Assembly (NCBI GenBank): GCA_050115555.1
Contig: JASFQI010000097.1
Location: 1 to 14,958, forward strand
Direction: 5' to 3'
Origin: JASFQI01 sp050115555
GTDB taxonomy: Bacteria; Desulfobacterota; DSM-4660; Desulfatiglandales; HGW-15
DNA length: 14,958 nt
Below the pieces are notes generated by a model that was given only the letters and a program-made list of their open reading frames with translations, did not search any database and was not told the origin of the DNA. Within the stretch, counting starts at the first letter, position 1, and each line of letters opens with the position of its first letter. Of the stretch, positions 1 to 5,494 are shown one piece after another. The position numbers and the translations under genes are program-made.

Positions 1-57
1 GAAGGGTAAAAACGCGGCCACAAAGGCACCCATCCGGTGGATCGAACAGACTTGATC

Positions 58-69
58 GTATACGTATAC
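58..69. repeat. 12-bp perfect palindrome GTATACGTATAC
   Basis: A self-complementary 12-mer made of alternating purine-pyrimidine steps lies in the gene-free left end, 56 bases before the recombinase remnant. It could be a protein-binding site of the decayed element or chance. Nothing else is supported in positions 1-124: the frame leading into the recombinase is closed by a TGA about 70 bases upstream. Confidence 0.4.
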
Positions 70-124
70 TAGAATAAATACCTATGCGGCACAGACCCAT
101 TTCCACCTTCATCATGTTAACAGG

Positions 125-541
125 ATGTCGTCCTTCGGAGGCTCGGGCTTTCGTGGGGAGGATACCAGACAAGACCATTTCTTATTTGCTGTGACGTTCG
201 GAAGGGGAGAAGAACTTAAAGAGGTGAAGGGCAAAAAGGTCATGCCATTTCCTCTGACGGAAGGGCTCATTCAGTTGTTCGCGAACACGCCGAAGAACCT
301 GACGTCGTTCGTATTCCTGAACCCCGGTACGGGGCGACCCTACACCAGGAATCTGAATCGAATCTTCAATCGAGCGGCGAGGAAGGTTGGCCTGAAGGTT
401 TCACTGAATGAGTTTGGAAGGAAGAGTTTTGCGATGCAGGTTTTGGAGGCCGGTCTCGATAAAAGCATGGTCTCCTATCTACTCCGGCACCAAGACCCTC
501 GCATGATTGACCACTACGCCGAGTTCCGAACGAAACCCTAA
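125..541 (+). pseudogene. Tyrosine recombinase (phage-type integrase), C-terminal catalytic remnant
   Basis: The 138-residue frame matches the C-terminal half of the tyrosine recombinase catalytic domain. Seen: the beta-hairpin lysine region (KGKKVMPFP, about residues 35-43), the helix around LNRIFNRAARKVGL, the box-II region NEFGRKSFAMQVLEAG with R99, LLRHQDP with H122, and the nucleophile region HYAEF with Tyr131. The first catalytic arginine and the core-binding domain are absent; intact integrases are usually 300-400 residues. The first residue of the HxxR motif is Asn95 instead of His or Lys. The first 25 or so residues resemble nothing I know, and an in-frame TGA lies a short way upstream. 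I read it as a truncated, inactive remnant. It points at the 3' end of tRNA-Ser, which begins 114 bases downstream, the usual setting for tRNA-targeted integrases. A divergent short recombinase is less likely. Confidence 0.72.
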
Positions 542-640
542 AAGGATTCACTCTGTCGCAAAATAGAATTCACCGGACAACTGGACAAGGTGGAACTTTC
601 GGACGGATTTGCATCTCACCTGACAGAAAAAGCAGGCTAA

Positions 641-1222
641 CTATTTAAAATTATTGGCGGAGAGGGTGGGATTCGAACCCACGTGCCCCGCTTCTAACGG
701 GACAAGTCGATTTCGAGTCGACCCCGTTACGACCACTTCGGTACCTCTCCGCGTTTGGCCCGCGATTTTTCTCCGCGCCTGAAAGAAATCCTGTATCAGG
801 CGGCGGCACTCCTCCTCGCATACACCAGAAGTCACCTCGATCCGGTGGTTCAACCGGGCGTCCTGTGCCAGATTGTACAGGGACCCCGCTGCACCCCACT
901 TGGGATCGAAGGCCCCGAAAACCAGATGGCCGACTCGTGCGTTGAGTGCCGCGCCCATGCACATGGGGCACGGCTCCAACGTGACCACCAGGGTGGCTCC
1001 GGTCAAGCGATAGTTGCCGCATTGTGCGCCAGCTTCCCTTAAGGCCAGGATCTCCGCGTGGGCCGTTGGATCGTGGAGCGACACCGTTTTGTTGAAGGCG
1101 CGGGCCACGACCCTGCCTTCGGCGTCCACGATAACGGCACCCACTGGAACTTCCCCGTGGGTCGCGGCTTTCCTCGCCTCAGAAAGCGCTTCACACATAA
1201 AATCATAGACATCGCGAGTCAT
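641..1222 (-). CDS. tadA: tRNA-specific adenosine deaminase TadA, frame running through tRNA-Ser
   Basis: TadA deaminates A34 to inosine in tRNA-Arg(ACG) in the cytoplasm. Counting from the chosen ATG, the deaminase fold shows H55-A-E57 (zinc ligand and proton shuttle) and P84-C85-x-x-C88 (zinc ligands); NAxxxVGHLVFGA and the C-terminal helix CRRLIQDFFQARRK follow. I chose the ATG at 1222 because family homology begins there (MTRDVYDFMCEALSEAR). The frame is open a further 59 codons to 1399, but that extension has no family character. AAAGG lies 10 or so bases before the ATG, a weak ribosome site. Oddity: no stop codon follows the normal end near residue 157. The frame continues through the entire same-strand tRNA-Ser gene (residues about 158-189) and stops at a TAG in 641-643, giving 193 residues where about 150-170 is usual. 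The real C-terminus is therefore uncertain. Confidence 0.93.
   Translation of the reverse strand: MTRDVYDFMCEALSEARKAATHGEVPVGAVIVDAEGRVVARAFNKTVSLHDPTAHAEILALREAGAQCGNYRLTGATLVVTLEPCPMCMGAALNARVGHLVFGAFDPKWGAAGSLYNLAQDARLNHRIEVTSGVCEEECRRLIQDFFQARRKIAGQTRRGTEVVVTGSTRNRLVPLEAGHVGSNPTLSANNFK
655..750 (-). tRNA. tRNA-Ser, anticodon CGA
   Basis: The minus strand folds as a class II tRNA. It has a 7-bp acceptor stem (GGAGAGG with CCTCTCC), discriminator G and encoded CCA. The 5-bp anticodon stem GTCGA/TCGAC carries the loop CTCGAAA, so the anticodon is CGA (plus-strand 713-715), which reads UCG. A long variable arm with a CCCG/CGGG stem is typical of serine, and the T-loop reads GTTCGAATC. It lies inside the 3' end of the tadA reading frame on the same strand, and both are probably on one transcript. 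Its 3' end faces the recombinase remnant. Confidence 0.96.
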
Positions 1223-1334
1223 GATGTCAAAGCCTTTATCACGTTTCCCCGGGAGCGTCAACACAGGGTCATGGTCTTTCCCATATCTCCATTCCCCTTG
1301 TTTTTCCTTGGCATTTTCAAGAGACCTGATAGTG

Positions 1335-1363
1335 TTGAAACTCAGGATCCGGCTGGATAGAAA
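1335..1363 (+). promoter_or_regulatory. Candidate sigma-70 promoter of the HNH gene
   Basis: TTGAAA (1335-1340), a 17-base spacer and TAGAAA (1358-1363) sit about 50 bases before the HNH start codon. One arm of a perfect inverted repeat begins right after the -35 and the other lies just past the -10. Confidence 0.45.
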
Positions 1364-1374
1364 GGGCTCCTGAG
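1341..1374. repeat. 7-bp inverted repeat over the HNH promoter
   Basis: CTCAGGA (1341-1347) and its exact complement TCCTGAG (1368-1374) are separated by 20 bases. The pair brackets the promoter spacer, -10 and likely start point. It could be a regulator site or a 5' leader hairpin. Confidence 0.4.
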
Positions 1375-1410
1375 AAGGGACGAGCGCACCTTCCGGCAAA
1401 GGAAAGATTC

Positions 1411-1737
1411 ATGGACGGATTTTACGAAACCGCCAGCGAGGAACACGTGGCCAGAGAAAAGGCCAAGACCAGGAGCTTGAGGAAAACGGCTTGGTGGGAC
1501 CGTCAGGTCCAGCCCGGGGTGTGCCATTACTGCGGACGGAAGGTGGGCAGGGAGAACCTGACCATGGACCACCTGGTCCCGTTGATTCGAGGGGGCCGGA
1601 GCACCAAGGGGAACATCGTCCCTGCCTGCAAGGAATGCAACAGCAGAAAGAAGTACCTGCTCCCTGTGGAGTGGGAGGAGTATGTGCAGCGGCTCCGCGA
1701 AGGAAGCGAAGAAAACGGGGCCGAGGATCTCGGCTGA
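1411..1737 (+). CDS. HNH endonuclease family protein
   Basis: This 108-residue protein has the compact zinc-braced HNH (beta-beta-alpha metal) fold. The first zinc knuckle is C38-H-Y-C41. It is followed by the D53-H54 catalytic motif (MDHLVPLIRGG), NIVPAC, and the second knuckle C73-K-E-C76-N77. The spacing is that of free-standing bacterial HNH nucleases, which nick or cut DNA with a divalent metal. Residues 1-30 are charged and probably helical. The start is supported by AAAGGAAAG just upstream. It has no intron, methylase or phage gene beside it, so a chromosomal housekeeping-type HNH protein, common in Desulfobacterota, is more likely than a homing enzyme. Its biological target cannot be read from the sequence. 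It converges on the SAM hydrolase gene with a 19-base gap. Confidence 0.87.
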   Translation: MDGFYETASEEHVAREKAKTRSLRKTAWWDRQVQPGVCHYCGRKVGRENLTMDHLVPLIRGGRSTKGNIVPACKECNSRKKYLLPVEWEEYVQRLREGSEENGAEDLG

Positions 1738-1756
1738 AGAAGCCGGGAAGCGCTCC

Positions 1757-2566
1757 TCAGTCCACCAGAACCACCCGGACCGGCAGGCCCTCCAGACGGG
1801 CTTCAGGCGTTCCCAATCGCTCCGAAGCCTTCCCGCCGTTCACGGAGATCTCCAAGCGGTCGCTACTCCCGAAGAGGGCCAGGATCTCGCCTCGAGGGAC
1901 GTCTGCATAGCAGCCCTTCAGCCCCTCTACAACCACATCGTCCACCTCGATTCGGGGTTCCCGATCTCCTCTAAAGGCTTCCACATCGCTTCGTCGCAGG
2001 TTCGTGATGAGGTTCCCGAACCGGTCCACCCGCACGATCTCGCCTACGAGGACCCCTTCCTTTTGTTCAGGCCGTGGACATTCGAGCACAACGGGATCGA
2101 GAACCGTCGACCCCATCTCGCCCGTTCCCCTCCCGGAGGCCAGGTGGGCGGCTACCGGCGCGAAAACGTCCCTGCCGTGAAACGTCCGGCTCACAGGCGG
2201 GTGAAAGAAGCGTGGCTCGGTCAGATGGACGACGATCCGATTCGGGTCCTCCTGAAGCAAGGGCCAAAAAACCCCGTTGTCCGGCCCCACAAAGAGTTGT
2301 CCGTTCGCCTCAGCCGCGATCGCCCGGCGATCCCCGCCCACGCCCGGATCCACGACTGCCAGGTGGACCGTTCCTTCCGGAAAGCATGGGACCGTTTCGC
2401 AAAGCAGGTTTGCCGCCTCCTGAATGGCTCCTGCCCGAATCCCGTGGCTCACATCCACCAGCGCAGCCTGGCGGTGGATTCCCAGGATCACCCCCTTCAT
2501 GGTGGCCACATAAGCGTCCCGATACCCGAAATCCGTGGTGAGCGTAACGATTCCCGACCGTGTCAC
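1757..2566 (-). CDS. SAM hydroxide adenosyltransferase (DUF62 / SAM hydrolase family)
   Basis: This 269-residue protein matches the DUF62 family, relatives of fluorinase and chlorinase that mostly use hydroxide to split S-adenosylmethionine into adenosine and methionine. Visible family motifs are TLTTDFGYRDAYV at the N-terminus, VVDPGVGGDRR (about 71-81), FVGPDNGV (92-99), FHGRDVFAP (129-136) and the C-terminal-domain motif VDRFGNLITN. The Asp-Arg-His set of the hydrolases is present as D73, R80 or R81, and H130, which favours hydrolysis over halogenation. The start is GTG, five bases after the sirtuin stop, with a GGTGGGG ribosome site inside the end of the sirtuin gene, so the two are co-transcribed and probably translationally coupled. 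The biological purpose of these hydrolases is poorly understood. Confidence 0.88.
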   Translation of the reverse strand: MTRSGIVTLTTDFGYRDAYVATMKGVILGIHRQAALVDVSHGIRAGAIQEAANLLCETVPCFPEGTVHLAVVDPGVGGDRRAIAAEANGQLFVGPDNGVFWPLLQEDPNRIVVHLTEPRFFHPPVSRTFHGRDVFAPVAAHLASGRGTGEMGSTVLDPVVLECPRPEQKEGVLVGEIVRVDRFGNLITNLRRSDVEAFRGDREPRIEVDDVVVEGLKGCYADVPRGEILALFGSSDRLEISVNGGKASERLGTPEARLEGLPVRVVLVD

Positions 2567-2571
2567 GAATT

Positions 2572-3294
2572 CTACCCCACCAGTTGCGGGACCACCTCGC
2601 CGGCCTTGCCATGCAGGGCGTAGTCCATCGCGCCCGACTGCCCCGTGGGTTCCAGGTTGATCTCGGCCACCGTGGCCCCGGCTGACTTGGCCTCCAGCCC
2701 TAGCGATGCAGCCGGCTGGACAATGGCCGATGTCCCGATGACCAGCATGACCTCGCTCGAACGCGCGGCTTCCACGGCGCTCTGGAGAATTTCCGGGTCC
2801 AGGGACTCACCGAACCAGACCACGTGGGGCCGGAGGAGCCCGCCGCAGTATCCGCAGGTGGGCAGGGGACCCATGTCGGGGCTCCGATCCTGCTCCACCC
2901 GCCCGCACCTCGTGCATCGGACTTTCCACAGGTTGCCGTGGAGCTCGAGCAGGTTTCGGCTCCCCGCCAGGAGGTGGAGCCCGTCCACGTTCTGGGTGAT
3001 GAGTGTGAAGTGGGGGACCTGGTTCTCGAGATCCACCAGGGCCTTGTGGGCTGCGTTGAACGTCACCTTGCCGATGAGATCCCGACGCCAGTTGTAGAAC
3101 TCCCAGATGAGCTCGGGATCGCGGGCAAAGGCCTGGGGCGTAGCCAACTCCGTAGCCTGATGGTTCTTCCACAGCCCATCGGCCCCTCGAAACGTGGGCA
3201 CTCCGCTCTCCGCGGAGATCCCGGCCCCGGTGAGCACGGTCACGCGTTGGGCTTGCGCGAGTTCCGCTTTCAGCTTTTGAATGACGGTATCCAT
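2572..3294 (-). CDS. cobB: NAD-dependent protein deacylase, sirtuin (CobB/Sir2 family)
   Basis: This 240-residue sirtuin removes acyl groups from lysines using NAD+, releasing nicotinamide and O-acyl-ADP-ribose. Seen: TGAGISAESGVPTFRG (about 22-37) for NAD binding, TQNVDGLH (100-107), the catalytic histidine H119 in LELHGN, and a four-cysteine zinc module (C127, C130, C147, C150). The Rossmann motif GTSAIVQPA follows. Residues Y67 and R70 in FYNWRR match the Tyr-x-x-Arg signature of class III sirtuins such as SIRT5 and E. coli CobB, which points to desuccinylase or demalonylase as well as deacetylase activity. The best promoter ends only eight bases before the ATG and no ribosome site is visible, so the mRNA may be leaderless. 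It is the first gene of a pair with the SAM hydrolase. Confidence 0.93.
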   Translation of the reverse strand: MDTVIQKLKAELAQAQRVTVLTGAGISAESGVPTFRGADGLWKNHQATELATPQAFARDPELIWEFYNWRRDLIGKVTFNAAHKALVDLENQVPHFTLITQNVDGLHLLAGSRNLLELHGNLWKVRCTRCGRVEQDRSPDMGPLPTCGYCGGLLRPHVVWFGESLDPEILQSAVEAARSSEVMLVIGTSAIVQPAASLGLEAKSAGATVAEINLEPTGQSGAMDYALHGKAGEVVPQLVG

Positions 3295-3302
3295 GAGAAA
3301 AA

Positions 3303-3331
3303 AGGCTACTCGGGATCCTGAATCAAGTCAA
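3303..3331 (-). promoter_or_regulatory. Promoter of the sirtuin gene, predicted leaderless
   Basis: Reading the minus strand: TTGACT (plus 3326-3331), 17 bases, then TAGCCT (plus 3303-3308). The -10 ends eight bases before the ATG, which puts the start point at or within a few bases of it. The intervening bases are a pyrimidine run with no Shine-Dalgarno sequence. Confidence 0.45.
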
Positions 3332-3401
3332 GATCGACGCGGCATTGAATCCCCCCGCAGCAAGCTTGAGGAATGCGCAAGCGAAGCATTTTCAATAGGG
3401 A

Positions 3402-3430
3402 TTGCCTTCTCTTCACGGTTGCCCTATGCT
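3402..3430 (+). promoter_or_regulatory. Candidate promoter of trmO
   Basis: TTGCCT (3402-3407), 17 bases and TATGCT (3425-3430) lie about 100 bases before the chosen trmO start. The -35 is one of the better matches in this divergent intergenic region, but the call is by eye. Confidence 0.33.
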
Positions 3431-3462
3431 GGCAAACTCATCCCGCGCCGCCAGCGGGCGGG

Positions 3463-3483
3463 TTGAAGAATCCCGCTCTTCAA
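3463..3483. repeat. 7-bp inverted repeat in the trmO leader
   Basis: TTGAAGA and TCTTCAA are exact complements separated by seven bases. In the predicted trmO leader they would form a small hairpin 46 bases before the ATG. There is no U-run after it, so it is not a standard terminator. Confidence 0.35.
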
Positions 3484-3528
3484 ATGAGATGGATTGCCGG
3501 TACGAAGGCAGGGAGGATCGTTCGCGCC

Positions 3529-3984
3529 ATGGAAGCGCATAACCTCATTCCCATCGGGATCATCCATTCGCCTTACAAGGAAAGAAAGGATGCCCCGTTT
3601 CAGGGCCGACACCAGGACGACCTCAGCACCCTGGAGGTGTTCGAGGCCTATGAGCCGGGTCTCAAGCACGTGGAGAGCTGCTCCCACCTGATCGTGCTCT
3701 ACCTCCAGGATCGCGGCGACCGCAACCGGCTTCAGACCCGCACTCCATGGGGGCCGGAGGTTCACGGCGTGTTTGCGACGAGGTCCCCCAATCGGCCCAA
3801 CCCCATCGGGCTCTGTACCGTCGAGCTGATCGAGCGGAAGGGGCGCCTCCTTACGGTTCGATGGCTGGACGCGCTGGACGGCTCCCCCCTGCTCGACATC
3901 AAGCCGTATTCACCCGGCGTGGACGCTGTGCCCGATGCAAAGGTGGGATGGCATCGGCGCGAAGATTTCTCAAAGGACGCGTAG
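3529..3984 (+). CDS. trmO: tRNA (N6-threonylcarbamoyladenosine37-N6)-methyltransferase TrmO, single-domain form
   Basis: TrmO uses SAM to methylate t6A37 in tRNA, forming m6t6A and improving decoding. The protein has the all-beta TsaA/VirR fold: IPIGIIHSPYK at the start, the substrate and SAM site GVFATRSPNRPNPIGL (about residues 80-95), and LDALDGSPLLDIKPYSP near the end. From the ATG at 3529 it is 151 residues. It therefore matches the short, AF0241-type members and lacks the C-terminal domain of the 235-residue E. coli enzyme. The frame is open upstream to 3373, but those 52 residues look random and GGGAGGA lies just before 3529, so the later start is preferred. Its last 15 bases overlap the end of the convergent fmdE-type gene. 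It is the second tRNA-modification gene in the window. Confidence 0.88.
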   Translation: MEAHNLIPIGIIHSPYKERKDAPFQGRHQDDLSTLEVFEAYEPGLKHVESCSHLIVLYLQDRGDRNRLQTRTPWGPEVHGVFATRSPNRPNPIGLCTVELIERKGRLLTVRWLDALDGSPLLDIKPYSPGVDAVPDAKVGWHRREDFSKDA

Positions 3985-4590
3985 ACTCCGCTCAAACGGC
4001 TCCCCATCCGCACAGCCCCGGCAGACGGCCCCGTGACCTTCGGGATAGGCCTCCCCGCAAACGGGGCAGATGGCAATACTCCCGGACTCTTTCTTCCCGA
4101 GCCACGAGGGATGGATCTGAACGGGCTGGACAGCCAGGTAGCTTTCCCCCGCCTCCCCGATCTCCCGAAACAGACGGGCGGTATCCTGACTTTTTTTGGG
4201 CTTGAGCTTCAGGAACCAGGCCCGGATCTCGGGCCAGGCCTCCAGACGTTTCTCATCGATGTGCACCCGCCACCCTTCGCCGGTGAACTTGTCATAAAGC
4301 GTCACCGCAAACCGCCCGAGGTCCAGGACCTTCATCCATCGGTTCCCCGTACTGCAGGGGGTCAGAAGTTGGACCGCATCGGGCAGGCACTTCGAGGTCT
4401 CCACCAGGGCCTCGAAAAGCGTGTCCGGCGGGAGCTTGGATTGGGCCATGGCCACCATGACGCCGCCGATCAAAAGACCGGGCGCCGGGTATCCGTGAAA
4501 CGCCAGGGCCATCTCTTTAAACTGGTCCAGAGTGTACGGACCGATGGTCCGCTCCGGAAGTTTTTTCTCCACAGAACTAGATGCTCCCAT
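3970..4590 (-). CDS. FmdE-family protein (formylmethanofuran dehydrogenase subunit E-like)
   Basis: This 206-residue protein has an FmdE domain followed by a zinc ribbon. In the FmdE domain FHGYPAPGLLIGGVMVAMA (31-49) corresponds to the usual HGHxCPG segment, with Tyr and Ala where many members have His and Cys. CLPDAVQLLTPCSTGNRWM (68-86) and DLGRFAVTLYD (90-100) follow. The ribbon is C175-P-V-C178 and C190-R-G-C193. In bacteria that lack methanofuran, this family occurs with molybdenum/tungsten enzymes and their cofactor genes. A role in handling metal or cofactor for formate dehydrogenase is inferred here from the neighbouring ModE-like regulator and fdhA. AGGGG lies six or so bases before the ATG. 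Transcription probably starts near 4689, from a promoter overlapped by a ModE-box-like site, leaving a leader of about 100 bases. Confidence 0.8.
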   Translation of the reverse strand: MGASSSVEKKLPERTIGPYTLDQFKEMALAFHGYPAPGLLIGGVMVAMAQSKLPPDTLFEALVETSKCLPDAVQLLTPCSTGNRWMKVLDLGRFAVTLYDKFTGEGWRVHIDEKRLEAWPEIRAWFLKLKPKKSQDTARLFREIGEAGESYLAVQPVQIHPSWLGKKESGSIAICPVCGEAYPEGHGAVCRGCADGEPFERSLRVL

Positions 4591-4633
4591 AGGTTCCCCT
4601 GTTATCTCGAAATCTTGCGCCCGGCCGACCTCC

Positions 4634-4650
4634 CCCTGGACTCACCAGGG
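4634..4650 (-). promoter_or_regulatory. GC-rich hairpin in the fmdE leader
   Basis: CCCTGG (4634-4639) and CCAGGG (4645-4650) pair around a five-base loop, about 45 bases before the fmdE-type start. Flanking C-rich and G-rich bases may extend it. No U-run follows. It might be part of a larger leader RNA, but I cannot match it to the known Moco riboswitch consensus. Confidence 0.35.
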
Positions 4651-4695
4651 AGCGCGACATGCCGCCGGGAAGCTTAAACCGAAGAATTCAGAGGA

Positions 4696-4724
4696 ATCTT
4701 AGCCCAGGCATTCCTATATGTCAA
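4696..4724 (-). promoter_or_regulatory. Sigma-70 promoter of the fmdE-type gene
   Basis: On the minus strand a perfect TTGACA (plus 4719-4724), exactly 17 bases and TAAGAT (plus 4696-4701) precede the gene by about 105 bases. It is one of the two best promoters in the window. Its -35 is inside the ModE-box-like sequence. Confidence 0.6.
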
Positions 4725-4737
4725 TTCTAATATAACG
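4713..4737 (-). promoter_or_regulatory. ModE-box-like operator
   Basis: On the minus strand the site reads CGTTATATT, seven bases, ACATATAGG. The outer arms form an imperfect palindrome (TATAT against ATATA). The left arm equals the CGTTATATT half-site of the E. coli modABCD operator as I remember it, and the ACATA element also fits. It covers the -35 of the fmdE promoter, and a ModE-type regulator is encoded next door, so repression by the metal-responsive regulator is plausible. Confidence 0.5.
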
Positions 4738-4929
4738 CTGATTCTGAAAATGAGCCGGGATCGATTTCCGAAGGAGATTCCGTTGGGTGGGGCCGGTTCG
4801 GAGCACCTCCTGCGCCGGGATACTGATGATCCGAGACAGCAGCACAGGTTCAATCGAGTGGAACAATGGAACCTTGCGCATTTTCCGCTGTCCCAGGAAA
4901 AGAACCCCTCGGACAGGATGTTTTGAGTC

Positions 4930-5316
4930 TCAGGATGTAGAGGCCTTTTGAGAAGCGGACTCTGGACTAAACACTTCCTGTAAAAGGCGGTCGGCTTCCC
5001 GAACCACCCCTTGGTGAACATGGACGAACTGCTCGATCAGTTTCTCGGCAAAGGGGGTCAGCCGGGAGCCGCCGCCTGACGTGCCTCCGATGCTTCGAAC
5101 AAGCAACGGGCTCCCCAACCTCTCTTCCGTGGCTTTGATACGTCCCCAGACCCCACGATAGCTCATGCCGAGTTCCTTGGCGGCAGCGTGAATGGAACCG
5201 GTGCGCTCAATGGCACGAAGAATCTTCACACGACCCATCCCAAACACCACATCGCCGGAATCGTCCACGATCCAGACCTTGGACCGAACACCGTAGATTT
5301 TTGCCGGATCTGACAT
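4930..5316 (-). CDS. ModE-like DNA-binding regulator without molybdate-binding domain
   Basis: This 128-residue protein is the N-terminal winged helix-turn-helix of ModE. KVWIVDDSGDVVFGMGRVKILRAIERTGSIHAAAKELGMSYRGVWGRIKATEERLG spans about residues 13-68 and is followed by the glycine-rich wing GGTSGGGSRLT (77-87). Full ModE adds two molbindin (TOBE) domains for molybdate; these are absent, as in many short deltaproteobacterial homologues. How this form senses metal is unclear. It is divergent from fdhA and lies upstream of the fmdE-type gene, which suggests it controls one or both. The ATG at 5316 has no Shine-Dalgarno sequence. A good promoter ends six bases before it, so the mRNA is predicted to be leaderless. 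The last 15 residues are low-complexity and polar. Confidence 0.88.
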   Translation of the reverse strand: MSDPAKIYGVRSKVWIVDDSGDVVFGMGRVKILRAIERTGSIHAAAKELGMSYRGVWGRIKATEERLGSPLLVRSIGGTSGGGSRLTPFAEKLIEQFVHVHQGVVREADRLLQEVFSPESASQKASTS

Positions 5317-5322
5317 TTTTTC

Positions 5323-5351
5323 AGATTAACACGCAGGCATATTCCAGGCAA
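5323..5351 (-). promoter_or_regulatory. Promoter of the ModE-like gene, predicted leaderless
   Basis: On the minus strand: TTGCCT (plus 5346-5351), 17 bases, TAATCT (plus 5323-5328). The -10 ends six bases before the ATG, so the expected start point is the ATG itself. The -35 boxes of this and the divergent fdhA promoter are about 37 bases apart, so one bound protein could affect both. Confidence 0.5.
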
Positions 5352-5377
5352 GGAGGTTCGAAACACCACAGCAATCG

Positions 5378-5388
5378 TAGTGCCACTA
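5378..5388. promoter_or_regulatory. 11-bp palindrome abutting the fdhA -35 box
   Basis: TAGTG, one central C, and CACTA form a perfect dyad ending at the base before the fdhA TTGACA. The position, between the divergent fdhA and ModE-like promoters, is that of an activator or repressor site. It does not resemble a ModE box. Confidence 0.4.
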
Positions 5389-5417
5389 TTGACATACCGA
5401 CTTCCTTGGTGTAATCA
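5389..5417 (+). promoter_or_regulatory. Sigma-70 promoter of fdhA
   Basis: A perfect TTGACA (5389-5394), 17 bases and TAATCA (5412-5417). The predicted start is near 5424, giving a leader of about 70 bases. Confidence 0.58.
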
Positions 5418-5448
5418 GGAAAATATCATCCAGTTCGTGAAAAGAAAG

Positions 5449-5468
5449 CCGAACCAAAGGCCGTTCGG
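5449..5468 (+). repeat. Inverted repeat in the fdhA leader
   Basis: CCGAAC and GTTCGG are exact complements around an eight-base loop, 26 bases before the fdhA ATG and upstream of its AGGAGG ribosome site. It may form a leader hairpin or be a regulator site. Confidence 0.35.
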
Positions 5469-5494
5469 AACCCACCTGCTGACAGGAGGCCCTC

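Larger units (their letters stand above)
4591..4929. other. 339-base gap between fmdE-type gene and ModE-like gene
   Basis: The fmdE-side part holds the leader hairpin, promoter and ModE-like box listed separately. The rest (about 4740-4929) has two mutually antisense short frames: plus 4750-4926 (58 residues, starting MSRDRFPKEIP) and minus 4714-4881 (55 residues, starting MRKVPLFHSIEP and ending inside the ModE-like box). Neither has a good ribosome site nor a family I recognise, so neither is called as a gene. Confidence 0.5.

Noticed and set aside
641..750. TadA editing the adjacent tRNA-Ser as the reason for the pairing
   Set aside because: The anticodon is CGA, with C at position 34, so it is not a TadA substrate.
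1223..1399. 59-codon N-terminal extension of TadA
   Set aside because: TadA homology starts at the later ATG (1222), and the extension has no family character.
1682..2623. Plus-strand frame of 313 residues across the SAM hydrolase
   Set aside because: Opposite strand of a well-supported DUF62 gene; no family features.
4591..4712. Moco riboswitch in the fmdE leader
   Set aside because: A GC hairpin is present, but I could not match the conserved Moco RNA core; a covariance-model search would decide.
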